DNA of 64,000 nt from Pseudonocardia petroleophila (GTDB lineage: Bacteria; Actinomycetota; Actinomycetes; Mycobacteriales; Pseudonocardiaceae). The stretch is from positions 5,029,501-5,093,500 of the forward strand of contig NZ_CP060131.1 in the NCBI RefSeq assembly GCF_014235185.1. The letters are read 5' to 3'. Both the position numbers and the translations under genes were made by a program. Of this stretch, positions 7,541 to 15,125 are shown in pieces (within the stretch, counting starts at the first letter, position 1; each line of letters starts with the position of its first letter). The notes under the pieces were generated by a model. That model did no database searches and was not told the origin of the DNA. It was given only the letters and a program-made list of their open reading frames with translations.

Positions 7541-9140
7541 CGTGGCTCTCCTCCTCCGGTGACGGGGTGTGCGCGACGGCGCGGTGCAGCGCCGCGGTGA
7601 TCTGTCCTGCGGTCGGGTCGACGAGCACGGCGGCGACGTGCGCGTCCGGTCGGACGACCCACACCTCGCCCGGCCGCGCGGCCAGCGCCGCCCCGAGCGT
7701 GCCATCCGGGTCGACGTCGGGCAGGGCGAGCACGCGGACCGGGCCGCCGGCCCCCGCCACCGCGTCCGCGGGGCCCGGCCCGGCGTCGGCGGTGAGCAGC
7801 AGGAACCCGTCACGGGCCAGCGCCCGGATCCGCCCGCCCGGCACGGTGACCGGGGCGTCGGGCAGCAGGACGCCCGGACCCGCCGGCGGCACCTGTCCGC
7901 GGGGCGGGCGCCCGGTGAACGGCCGGTCGGCGCTCGGCGTGGTCAACGGCGAGTCGACGTACCAGAACGGCTCCGCCAGCCGGCCCGAGTCGACACGGGC
8001 CCGGACCGCGGGATCGGCCGCCGCCCCGGCCAGCACCTCGGCGCGGTGCCGGGCCCTGGCCTCGTCCGGCGGGACCAGGAAGTCCATCGTCGCGGTGGTG
8101 ACGGCGATGTTCTCCCGCGCCGCCGCGTGCCGCTCGTCGTGGTAGGTCTCCAGCAGGTGCTCCGGCGCCCAGCCGTGCCCGACGTAGGCGATCTTCCAGG
8201 CCGCGTTCTCGGCGTCGGCGACGCCGGAGTTGAGCCCGCGAGCCCCGAACGGCGACACCAGGTGCGCGGCGTCCCCGGCGATGAGGACGCGGCCGCAGCG
8301 CATCCGGTCGACGCAGCGGGAGTGGAACCGGTACACCGACTTCCAGACGATCGTGTAGTCGACGTCGCCGACGATCCGCCGGATCCGCGTGTCCAGTGCG
8401 CCGGACGCGACCTCGGCGTCGAGGTCGTAGTCGGCCGGGACCTGCCAGTCGATCCGGAACGTCGAGTCCGGGCAGGGGTGGATCAGCACCTGCCGCCCGG
8501 GGTTCCAGGACGGGTCGAAGTGGAACCGGCGCTCGGTGGCCCACGCGGGGAGGTCGGCGCGGATGTCGCAGATGAGGAACCGGTCGTCGAAGGTGTGGCC
8601 GTCGAACGCGACGCCCAGCAGGGCACGCAGCTCCTCGCTCCGGGCCCCGCCGCAGGCGACCAGGTAGGGCGCGCGGACCTCGGCGCCGCCGGCGCAGCGC
8701 AGCGTCACGCCGTCGGCGTCCTGGTCGACGTGGACCACGTCGTGGTCCCAGCGCAGGTCGACGAGCGGTTCCCGGGCGATGGCCTCGTCGAGGATCTCCT
8801 CGGTGCGGGTCTGGGAGAGGTTGACGAACGGCGGGAACGCCGGGCTCCCGGGCTCGGCGAAGGCGTAGCTGAACAGCTCGGCGTCGCGGTGGAAGGTGCG
8901 CGCGGTCGTCCAGGTGACGCCCTCGTCGGCGATCCGGCGGCCGACGCCGACGGACTCCCAGACGTCGAGGACGTCGCGCTGCTGGCAGATCGCCTTGGAC
9001 CCGACGGCGTCGCGCCGGGCGCGCCGGTCGAGCACGACGGTCGGCACGCCCCGGCGGGCCAGCAGCAGGGCGGTGGTCTGCCCGACCGGGCCCGCGCCGA
9101 GGACGGCGACGGGCGGGTGGGGCCAGGTCGGGATGGTCAT
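7515..9140 (-). CDS. FAD-dependent aromatic monooxygenase (MhpA-like phenol hydroxylase family)
   Basis: The 541-residue class A flavoprotein hydroxylase has the N-terminal dinucleotide fold VAVLGAGPVGQTTALLLARRG, a degenerate NAD/FAD motif CGGARSEELR where DGxxSxVR is usual, and the second FAD motif GRVLIAGDAAHLVSPFGARG. A thioredoxin-like C-terminal domain ends the protein, as in MhpA and PgaE relatives. Such enzymes hydroxylate phenolic rings ortho or para to an existing hydroxyl. Lying directly before homogentisate dioxygenase, it may convert a hydroxyphenylacetate-type compound to homogentisate (inference). The start is ATG 9140, only 5 nt after the MBL gene's stop. Confidence 0.88.
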   Translation of the reverse strand: MTIPTWPHPPVAVLGAGPVGQTTALLLARRGVPTVVLDRRARRDAVGSKAICQQRDVLDVWESVGVGRRIADEGVTWTTARTFHRDAELFSYAFAEPGSPAFPPFVNLSQTRTEEILDEAIAREPLVDLRWDHDVVHVDQDADGVTLRCAGGAEVRAPYLVACGGARSEELRALLGVAFDGHTFDDRFLICDIRADLPAWATERRFHFDPSWNPGRQVLIHPCPDSTFRIDWQVPADYDLDAEVASGALDTRIRRIVGDVDYTIVWKSVYRFHSRCVDRMRCGRVLIAGDAAHLVSPFGARGLNSGVADAENAAWKIAYVGHGWAPEHLLETYHDERHAAARENIAVTTATMDFLVPPDEARARHRAEVLAGAAADPAVRARVDSGRLAEPFWYVDSPLTTPSADRPFTGRPPRGQVPPAGPGVLLPDAPVTVPGGRIRALARDGFLLLTADAGPGPADAVAGAGGPVRVLALPDVDPDGTLGAALAARPGEVWVVRPDAHVAAVLVDPTAGQITAALHRAVAHTPSPEEESHDGALQASR

Positions 9141-9145
9141 GATCG

Positions 9146-10105
9146 TCAGCCCTGCAGCTGCGCCCAGACCTCCTGGTCGCGTTCGGCGGTCCAGATGACG
9201 GGCCGCTCCACGCCGGCGAGCTCGTCCCAGACGCGGGAGACGTCGAACGGGAGGCAGTGCTCGAAGATCGGCCAGCTGCCGTAGTCGTCGACCAGGGCCG
9301 CGTGGGTGGCCTCGAAGGCCTCCTTCAGCGTGCCGCCGCGCCCCTGCACGGCGCCGACCTCGCGCAGCAGGACGTCGAGGAAGCCGCGGGTCTTCGCGAT
9401 CGCCGCGTCGACCTCCGCGCGTCCCCGGCTCACGTCCCCGCGTCCGCCGACGAGCTGCTCGGCGCCCAGTGCCGCGACCCGGTCCAGCGTGCCGGTGGTC
9501 CACTCCCGGTGGAACGCGTCGCCGGTGTAGAGCGCGGCCTCGGCCTCCACCAGGTCGCCCGCGAAGAGGATCCGGTGCCGGGGCAGCCATGCGGTGATGT
9601 CGCCCTCGGTGTGGCCGCGGCCGTGGTGCTGCAGGACCAGCTCACCGCGGTCGCCGCCGAGGTCGATGGTGAGCCGGTCGGAGAACGTCAGCGTGGGCCA
9701 GGTCAGGCCGGGTACGGAGTCGGCCCCGTCGGCCAGGCGCGGCATCCGCGCGAACTCGCTCGCCCAGTCCTGCTTCCCGCGCTCCGCCACGAGCGCGCGC
9801 GTGTTCTCGTGCGCGACGATCACCTCGGCGTCGAACGCGCTGGCCCCCAGCACGCGGACCGCGTGGTAGTGGCTCAGCACGAGGTAGCGGACCGGCTTGT
9901 CGGTGTGGGTGCGCAGGGTCGCGAGCCACTTCGCCGCCGCGACCGGCGTGGCGAGCGCCTCGAAGCAGACCAGGAAGTCCTCCCCCTCGATCGCCCCGAT
10001 GTTCGGGTCGCCCTCGGCGGTGAGGGCGTAGACGCCGTCGGCGAGGACCTCGAGGGTCTGCTCCTTGGCCGCGGTGTCGGCGGACGAGGCGAACGGCTTG
10101 GCCAT
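9146..10105 (-). CDS. MBL-fold hydrolase with a non-canonical metal motif
   Basis: The 319-residue metallo-beta-lactamase-fold protein is the first gene of the operon. The first metal motif, normally HxHxDH, reads His79-Tyr-His81-Ala-Val83-Arg84: the Asp and His that bind the second zinc are replaced by Val and Arg. Later ligands GRGHTEGD and FAGDLVE are kept, so a single-metal or altered site is likely. Relatives with HYHAVR occur next to aromatic pathways (recollection). ATG 10105 is preceded by GGAGGA, preferred over an upstream in-frame ATG at 10126 that lacks a Shine-Dalgarno. A 14-bp palindrome lies 17 nt upstream. It may hydrolyse an ester or lactone intermediate of the pathway; the substrate is unknown. 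Confidence 0.82.
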   Translation of the reverse strand: MAKPFASSADTAAKEQTLEVLADGVYALTAEGDPNIGAIEGEDFLVCFEALATPVAAAKWLATLRTHTDKPVRYLVLSHYHAVRVLGASAFDAEVIVAHENTRALVAERGKQDWASEFARMPRLADGADSVPGLTWPTLTFSDRLTIDLGGDRGELVLQHHGRGHTEGDITAWLPRHRILFAGDLVEAEAALYTGDAFHREWTTGTLDRVAALGAEQLVGGRGDVSRGRAEVDAAIAKTRGFLDVLLREVGAVQGRGGTLKEAFEATHAALVDDYGSWPIFEHCLPFDVSRVWDELAGVERPVIWTAERDQEVWAQLQG

Positions 10106-10121
10106 GTCTTCCTCCGATATG

Positions 10122-10135
10122 ATCAAAGCTTTGAT
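10122..10135. promoter_or_regulatory. Operator-like palindrome ahead of the aromatic operon
   Basis: ATCAAAGCTTTGAT is a perfect 14-bp palindrome in an unusually A+T-rich patch, 17 bases before the first gene of the operon. The position suits a repressor site for an aromatic-responsive regulator such as the IclR protein encoded inside the operon. The regulator assignment is inference. Confidence 0.55.
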
Positions 10136-10289
10136 TAATCAGGGATGCTAGCGCGGCGCACGCTCCCGCACCAGGGGTCGCCGGGGCCGGCGACCCGCTC
10201 GACGGGGCAGCCACCGGGCTGCGCGCGGCGCCCACCACCGTCGACGGCACCGGGAGGGCCGACCGCCTTCCCCGACGGGACGGCGACGG

Positions 10290-10328
10290 TCGCCGGCGCG
10301 GGCGAGCGCGGCACGGGCGCGCCGGCGA
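10290..10328. terminator. GC-rich inverted repeat, possible terminator
   Basis: TCGCCGGCGCG and CGCGCCGGCGA form 11-bp arms around a 17-nt loop, about 90 nt past the stop of the minus-strand formyltransferase-like gene and before the aromatic operon. There is no T-tract. The rest of the roughly 275-nt gap (10141-10415) contains no supportable gene; its open frames lack start signals and family resemblance. Confidence 0.35.
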
Positions 10329-10415
10329 TCGGGATCGCGCACCGGCTCACCCCGGCCGACGGCGCGGCCTGGTGGTGCACGCCGGAGGAGCCGGTGGCCG
10401 CGGGCGGGCGCCTGC

Positions 10416-11381
10416 TCACGCCTCCGGGGCGGGGTGCGAGGTCAGATAGCCGCCCATGCGCGTGAAGTACTCGACGCCGGTGAGCTCGGTGCCATCGTCG
10501 AGGCGCAGGCGGTCGATGCGCAGGCCCGGGTTGCGGCCGCGCCGGGCGTCGGCCCCCGCCACGACGACGACCCCCTGGCCGTCGCGGATGAAGATCCGGC
10601 CCGGCGTGCCGCCGTACGGCGTCGCGGTGACGCCCGCGCGCAGGATCCGCAGCCGTCGCGCGCCGTGGAAGCAGTAGGCGTTGGGGTACGGGTCAACCTG
10701 GGCGCGCACGAGGTTGAACAGCTCCCGGGCGCTCCAGCCGAAGTCGATCCGGTTCTCCTCCTCGGTGCGGCGGTGGAAGTAGGAGGCCGCGCGGCGGTCC
10801 TGGGGCGCCCAGTCGGTGCGGCCGGACCCGATCAGCTCCAGCGCGTCGACGGTGATCGGGCCGAACATCGCGAGCGTCCGGTCGAACAGGTCGACGACCG
10901 TGTCGTCGTCGGTGATCGCCGTGGACCGCTGCAGCACGACGTCGCCCGCGTCGAACTCGGCGTTCATCATGTGTGCGGTGACGCCGACCTCGGGCTCGTC
11001 GTTGATCAGCGCCCAGTTCAGCGGCGCGAAGCCCGCGTAGGCGGGCAGCAGGGCGTCGTGGACGTTGAGGGTGCCCAGCCGCGGGATCGTGAAGACCTCC
11101 GGCGGCAGCCACGTCCGCCAGTTCGACACGACCATGACGTCGGCATCGGCGGCGGCGATCGCGGCCCGGACCTCGTCGTCGACCGCCCGGTCGCGGACCA
11201 GCACCGGGATGCGGTGCTCAGCGGCGAGCTCGGCCACCGACTCGTTGAAGATCTTCTCGTAGGCGTTGTCGCTGTCCTGGTGGGTCACGATCAACGGCAC
11301 CTCGTGCCCCGCGGCGAGCACCGCCTCGATGGTCCGGCGGCCCCAGGTCATGTACCCGAACGCGACGACGCGCATCGCCAT
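10416..11381 (-). CDS. Formyltransferase-like protein (methionyl-tRNA formyltransferase superfamily)
   Basis: This 321-residue protein has an N-terminal formyl-transferase domain and a C-terminal FMT_C-like domain. The folate-binding and catalytic block is complete: TLNVHDALLPAYAG (Asn and His) and VTAHMMNAEFDAGDVV (the catalytic Asp), with the conserved GVTAHMM strand between. It is probably not the housekeeping Fmt. The N-terminus MRVVAFGYMTWGRRTIEAVLAAGHEV and C-terminal sequence diverge, and it lacks the usual def/priA/sun neighbours. Paralogues formylate or hydroxymethylate amino sugars or natural-product amines using N10-formyl-THF. Start ATG 11381 with AGGAGGGG upstream; a second ATG at 11375 is possible. 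Substrate unknown. Confidence 0.8.
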   Translation of the reverse strand: MAMRVVAFGYMTWGRRTIEAVLAAGHEVPLIVTHQDSDNAYEKIFNESVAELAAEHRIPVLVRDRAVDDEVRAAIAAADADVMVVSNWRTWLPPEVFTIPRLGTLNVHDALLPAYAGFAPLNWALINDEPEVGVTAHMMNAEFDAGDVVLQRSTAITDDDTVVDLFDRTLAMFGPITVDALELIGSGRTDWAPQDRRAASYFHRRTEEENRIDFGWSARELFNLVRAQVDPYPNAYCFHGARRLRILRAGVTATPYGGTPGRIFIRDGQGVVVVAGADARRGRNPGLRIDRLRLDDGTELTGVEYFTRMGGYLTSHPAPEA

Positions 11382-11522
11382 CCCCTCCTCGACAACAGTG
11401 AGGAGAGGCTAACCGAAATGCGCACCGCCATCCGTGCGAGTCGGCGCGCCACCCGCAGCATCATCGGGCAACCCGGGCGTCGGCGCCGGATGGATCGTCG
11501 GGCGCGAGCCCGTCGACCGGGA

Positions 11523-13058
11523 TCAGAACGGCGGGGCGTCGTCCGCGTGTTCGGCCGTCGAGGCCCAGTCGAGGGCGACCCTCCGGCTCCGCCCCGGACG
11601 CCGGGGTGGCGGATCGGGTTCGGGCCGGTAGTCGAAGGGCTCGCTGACGTAGGTGTGCCCGGTGGGGGTGGTCCACTCCAGGGTGCCGTCGGGGTGCTGC
11701 ACGACGGTCCATCCCGGTGAGTGCTTCTCGTGGTGGTGCAGGGTGCAGCCGTGGGTGAGGTTGTGCTCCGCGGTGGGGCCGTGCGGGAACGGGACGGTGT
11801 GATCGAGCTCGGAGTCGAGGGCGCGGCGGCGGCACAGGGGTGACCTGCAGTGCACGTCGCGGGCGCGGACGAAGTCGGTGAGTGCGGCGGGTGGGCGGTA
11901 GGTGGTGCGGCCGTGGTCGAGAAGGGCACCGGACAGGGGGTCGGTGACGAGGCGTTTCCAGACCGCGTCGGCCGCGATGCGGCGGGCGAGGTCGGCGGGG
12001 ATCGGCCCGTACCCGGCGAGCTCGCACGGCTGGTGCTCGGCGCCGGTCAGCGTCGAGAACGGGACGACGACGTGGACCAGCGGCTTGCCGGGATTGACCG
12101 GGGCCACCCGCAGAGCGGGTCCCGCACCACCCGCCGGCACCGGAGCGACCTCCCCCTCCCGCGGCCCGTCGCCGTCCGCGCCGGCGGACGGGTCGACATC
12201 GAGGTCGGGTTCGGCGACGGCGACGCGGCCGGTGAGCAGCCCGACGAGCAGGTCGGCACGGCGGGCGTCCATGCCGCGGGGGTCGTCGGTGCCGAGGCCG
12301 CGGGCCAGGCGGGTGAGCCACTGGTGGGCGGCGAGGGCGTCGGGCGCGGCGAGCAGGGCCCACAGCGAGGCCATGCCCTCGTCCTCGGCGCCGACGACCA
12401 CGCGACGGTCGCGGCGGGCCCGGGCGTGCCGCTCGTTCGCCCCCTCGGGGTCGATCGCGATCACGGCCCGGCGCAGCGCGGCGACGAGCTGGGCGCGGCT
12501 CTGGCGGGCCGCGGCGGGCAGGACCCGGTCCTGGACCCGGACAGCGGCGTCCTCGAACAGGGGATGCGTGGCGTCGCAGATGGCGCGGACCTTGCTGCCG
12601 TCGATCTCCCCGGCCTCGTGCGCCGCGAGGGTGGCGGTGAGGGTTTCGGTGAGCCGGCGGGCCTGGGCGAGCCGGGCACCCGCGGTGGACCGGGAGATCG
12701 ACAGGGCCAGTGCGATCTCGTCGGGGGCCCACCGGCTGATCGCCTCGGGGCCGGTGGTGCTGTCGCGGGGATCGGCGGGACGGCGGCGGGCGAACTCGGC
12801 GAGAAGGCGGGCCTGGCGGGCCGCGGCCCAGGAGGCGATCCGGTCGAGGTCGGCGACGGCGTCGACGAGCGAGCGGTCGTCGAGCAGGGCGGGGTCGTCC
12901 GTGGCGGCGTCGAGCTCGAGGGCGAGCCAGCCCGACGGGCCGGGCCGACCGGCGGCGACGATGGCGCCGAACGTGTCCTCGGGCGACGGCCACGCGGCGG
13001 CGTTCGCGACCGATCGGGAGACCGGGGCGGTCTCCGCGGGACACTCGGTATCGAACAT
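11523..13058 (-). CDS. DUF222 and HNH endonuclease-domain protein (13E12 repeat family), SOS-controlled
   Basis: The 511-residue protein has an N-terminal helical DUF222 region (about 20-300) and a C-terminal HNH motif (DVHCRSPLCRRR, ELDHTVPFPHG, NLTHGCTLHHHEKH). This is the family known in mycobacteria as REP13E12 proteins, present in many copies in actinobacteria. Several M. tuberculosis members are reported LexA-regulated. The gene starts at ATG 13058, which lies inside a perfect SOS box. A TAGAAT -10 element ends 7 nt before the ATG and there is no Shine-Dalgarno, so the mRNA is probably leaderless. A putative DNA nuclease induced by DNA damage is the best description. A small proline- and acid-rich linker lies around residue 310. 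Confidence 0.9.
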   Translation of the reverse strand: MFDTECPAETAPVSRSVANAAAWPSPEDTFGAIVAAGRPGPSGWLALELDAATDDPALLDDRSLVDAVADLDRIASWAAARQARLLAEFARRRPADPRDSTTGPEAISRWAPDEIALALSISRSTAGARLAQARRLTETLTATLAAHEAGEIDGSKVRAICDATHPLFEDAAVRVQDRVLPAAARQSRAQLVAALRRAVIAIDPEGANERHARARRDRRVVVGAEDEGMASLWALLAAPDALAAHQWLTRLARGLGTDDPRGMDARRADLLVGLLTGRVAVAEPDLDVDPSAGADGDGPREGEVAPVPAGGAGPALRVAPVNPGKPLVHVVVPFSTLTGAEHQPCELAGYGPIPADLARRIAADAVWKRLVTDPLSGALLDHGRTTYRPPAALTDFVRARDVHCRSPLCRRRALDSELDHTVPFPHGPTAEHNLTHGCTLHHHEKHSPGWTVVQHPDGTLEWTTPTGHTYVSEPFDYRPEPDPPPRRPGRSRRVALDWASTAEHADDAPPF

Positions 13059-13094
13059 GCGTTCGATTCTACCCCTCGTCCCGATGCGGGTCAA
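13050..13094 (-). promoter_or_regulatory. SOS box and sigma-70 promoter of the DUF222/HNH gene
   Basis: On the minus strand TTGACC (13094-13089), a 17-nt spacer and TAGAAT (13071-13066) form a near-consensus promoter. The start codon follows 7 nt later. ATCGAACATGCGTTCGAT (13050-13067) is an 18-bp inverted repeat matching the actinobacterial LexA consensus TCGAAC-N4-GTTCGA exactly. It overlaps the -10 element, the expected transcription start and the ATG, so bound LexA would block transcription. Confidence 0.88.
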
Positions 13095-13379
13095 CGGCCC
13101 GGAGCGGGGTGCGCCACGCCCCGGCGGATGCCGTGCTCGTCGCGGCGCGCGGCACCGACCGCGAGGGGTCCGCGCCGCGACCGGCAGCGCCAGCCCCGTT
13201 CGCACGTGGTTTCGACGCGGTCGCCGGACGCGACCCCCGGCAACCCACCCACCACCCGCCGTTCCGGCCCCCGCACTCGCGCCGGGCCGACCCTCCGCGG
13301 GCGCGGCGTCGGGCGGGAACGCGGGGCCAACGGCGCCGGGCAGGTCCGCCACCCGGGGCCCGGCACCGGCCCGCCCCAC
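13095..13379. other. Intergenic region, no gene seen
   Basis: About 285 nt between the SOS promoter and the end of the dioxygenase gene. It is uniformly G+C-rich. Its open frames are shadows without start signals or recognisable domains, and I see no convincing terminator. Confidence 0.5.
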
Positions 13380-14147
13380 TTACCCGGCCGCCACCATCCC
13401 CCGGTGCATCACGCGGTCGCCCACCACACCGAAGTGGTCGGCGCGGTGCAGCACGCACGCGTTGTCCCACATCACGACGTCCCCGGGCGACCACTCGTGG
13501 CGCAGGACGTTGTCCTCGGCCGTGGAGTGCGCGTAGAGGAGGTCGACGAGCTCGCGCGCCCGCGCGGGCGCCACGCCGCTGATGGCCGCGCACCGCTGCG
13601 GCGTGGACAGGTACAGCGCGGTGCGCCGGGAGCGGGGGTGCTCGCGGAACACCGGGTGCTCGGCGGAGGTCTCGGCGTCGTCGGGGAGGTCGAGACCGGT
13701 CACGACGTGGGTGACGGTCCGCCCGGCGAGCTCATCGCGCAGGTCGGACGGCAGCGTGTCGTACGCGCGGTACTGGTTGGTGAACTGGGTGGCCCCGCCC
13801 GCCGACGGCACCTCCACCGCCCGCAGCGCCGTGAAGGCCGGGGGCCGGCGCACGTAGCTGGTGTCGACGTGGAACGAGCTGCGCGGCGGCGTCGTCCGCC
13901 CGACGTTGCTCACCACGTTGAGGTCGGGGAACCCGGGTACCGCCGTCTCCCCGACGGTGAAGGTCAGCTCGCCGAAGCGGCGCAGGAATGCCACGAATGC
14001 GGCGTCGTCGACGTCCTGTCCGGGTAGCACGAGAACGCCGTGCTCGGCCAGCAGAATGGCGAGCCGGCCCGCGATGTCGGGGTCGACGTCGCGAATCGAC
14101 AGATCCGTGATGGTGGCGCCGACGGGATGGTGCACGACGATTTCCAC
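13380..14147 (-). CDS. TauD/TfdA-family Fe(II)/2-oxoglutarate dioxygenase, divergent from the MAA genes
   Basis: This 255-residue enzyme has the complete iron triad and cosubstrate site: HxD in FHVDTSY (about 94-96), the distal His in CVLHRADHFG and the 2-oxoglutarate Arg in GDRVMHRGMV. Length is a little below the 280-300 of TauD. TauD-type enzymes oxidise taurine, aryloxyacetates and amino-acid-derived metabolites. It reads away from the MAA gene set across a 271-nt shared region, so a tailoring role on an MAA is conceivable. Cyanobacterial MysH, which makes palythines, is also a 2-oxoglutarate oxygenase but of a different (phytanoyl-CoA hydroxylase-like) branch. GTG start, with -10 TAGCGT 6 nt upstream and no Shine-Dalgarno: likely leaderless. 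Confidence 0.85.
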   Translation of the reverse strand: MEIVVHHPVGATITDLSIRDVDPDIAGRLAILLAEHGVLVLPGQDVDDAAFVAFLRRFGELTFTVGETAVPGFPDLNVVSNVGRTTPPRSSFHVDTSYVRRPPAFTALRAVEVPSAGGATQFTNQYRAYDTLPSDLRDELAGRTVTHVVTGLDLPDDAETSAEHPVFREHPRSRRTALYLSTPQRCAAISGVAPARARELVDLLYAHSTAEDNVLRHEWSPGDVVMWDNACVLHRADHFGVVGDRVMHRGMVAAG

Positions 14148-14153
14148 CGGCCG

Positions 14154-14178
14154 ACGCTAACAGGACCGGGCCCGGTCC
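14154..14178 (-). promoter_or_regulatory. Leaderless promoter and 16-bp perfect palindrome before the dioxygenase
   Basis: On the minus strand TAGCGT (14159-14154) ends 6 nt before the GTG start. GGACCGGGCCCGGTCC (14163-14178) is a perfect 16-bp palindrome placed in the -10/-35 interval, where a repressor would act. It also lies in the shared divergent region leading to the HAD/MAA genes. Confidence 0.5.
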
Positions 14179-14418
14179 GCGCGCCGATCCTCCGGGTCGC
14201 TGACCCGCCGGACCCCGGGTACCTTCGATGGCGTGCCCGCCAGAGGGCACCCCACACGGGACCGTCCCCGCACCCGGCACCGGATGCGGGCGGAGGGTCC
14301 CGGAAATGCGCGGCCCGCCCCCGGGGCGATGCCGCCATTCCCTTTCCGGGCGTCCGGACACCATTCCGCCGCGTCCGTTGTTCGTGCGCACCGCCCACCC
14401 GAGAAGCAGGAGTCCACC

Positions 14419-15078
14419 GTGTCCGCAGTTCTGTTCGGTTCCATCGGAACGCTCGCCGAGACCTCGGAGATCCAGCGCGAGGCGTTCAACGACGCGTTCC
14501 GGGCCCACGGGCTCGACTGGCACTGGGAGCGCGCCGACTACCTCGCCATGCTGCGGGAGTCCGGCGGCCGCGACCGGATCGCCGGCTACGCGGCCCAGCA
14601 GGGCACCGAGGTCGACGCCGACGCGGTGCACCGCTCGAAGTCGCAGGCCTTCCAGAAGCTCCTCGCGACCTCCGGCCTCACCCCGCGCCCTGGCGTGGTC
14701 GACACGATCGCCGCCGCCCGCGACGCCGGGGTGAAGGTCGGCCTCGTCACCACGACCTCGCGCGAGAACATCGACGCCCTGCTCGACGTGCTCGGTCCCG
14801 ACGTGCGCCGGGCCGACTTCGACGTCGTGGTCGACACCTCCGAGGTGTCCGCGCCCAAGCCGGACGCCGCCGCCTACGTCCACGCCCTCGACGCCCTGGG
14901 CGAGCGGGCGGGCGACTGCGTGGCGATCGAGGACAACGGCGACGGCGTCACCGCGGCGGCGGCGGCCGGGGTCCCGTGCGTCGCGTTCCCCGGCGCGAAC
15001 ACCGCCGACCACGGCTTCTCCGACGCCCGCAGCGTCGTCGACCGCCTCGACCCCGCCGACCTGCTCCCCGGCCGCTGA
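14419..15078 (+). CDS. HAD-superfamily protein lacking the catalytic aspartates of motif I
   Basis: The 219-residue protein has a CbbY/phosphoglucomutase-like HAD fold. Motif I, normally FDxDGT, reads Phe6-Gly7-Ser-Ile9-Gly-Thr: both the nucleophile and the acid/base Asp are absent. Later motifs persist: GLVTTTSREN (motif II), SAPKPDAAAY (Lys, motif III) and CVAIEDNGDG (motif IV). The neighbouring sequence GTLAETSEIQREAFNDAF is orderly, so this is not random decay. I recall similar FGSIGTL-type proteins as a conserved subgroup. A true phosphatase mechanism looks impossible, and a binding or regulatory role is more likely. GTG 14419 has GCAGGAG upstream. It ends 47 nt before the cyclase gene and is probably the first gene of the MAA operon. 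Confidence 0.8.
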   Translation: MSAVLFGSIGTLAETSEIQREAFNDAFRAHGLDWHWERADYLAMLRESGGRDRIAGYAAQQGTEVDADAVHRSKSQAFQKLLATSGLTPRPGVVDTIAAARDAGVKVGLVTTTSRENIDALLDVLGPDVRRADFDVVVDTSEVSAPKPDAAAYVHALDALGERAGDCVAIEDNGDGVTAAAAAGVPCVAFPGANTADHGFSDARSVVDRLDPADLLPGR

Positions 15079-15125
15079 CCCGACAGCCCGGACGACCCCG
15101 ACACCCCGGACGACGAGGAACACCC

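Noticed and set aside
10145..10465. 106-codon plus-strand frame in the gap before the formyltransferase-like gene
   Set aside because: No ribosome-binding site, no recognisable motif, and it runs into the antisense of the next gene; composition is like random G+C-rich DNA.
11523..13058. DUF222/HNH gene as an intact homing or mobile element
   Set aside because: No flanking repeats or intein/intron boundaries are visible; it is better described as a chromosomal 13E12-family gene under LexA.
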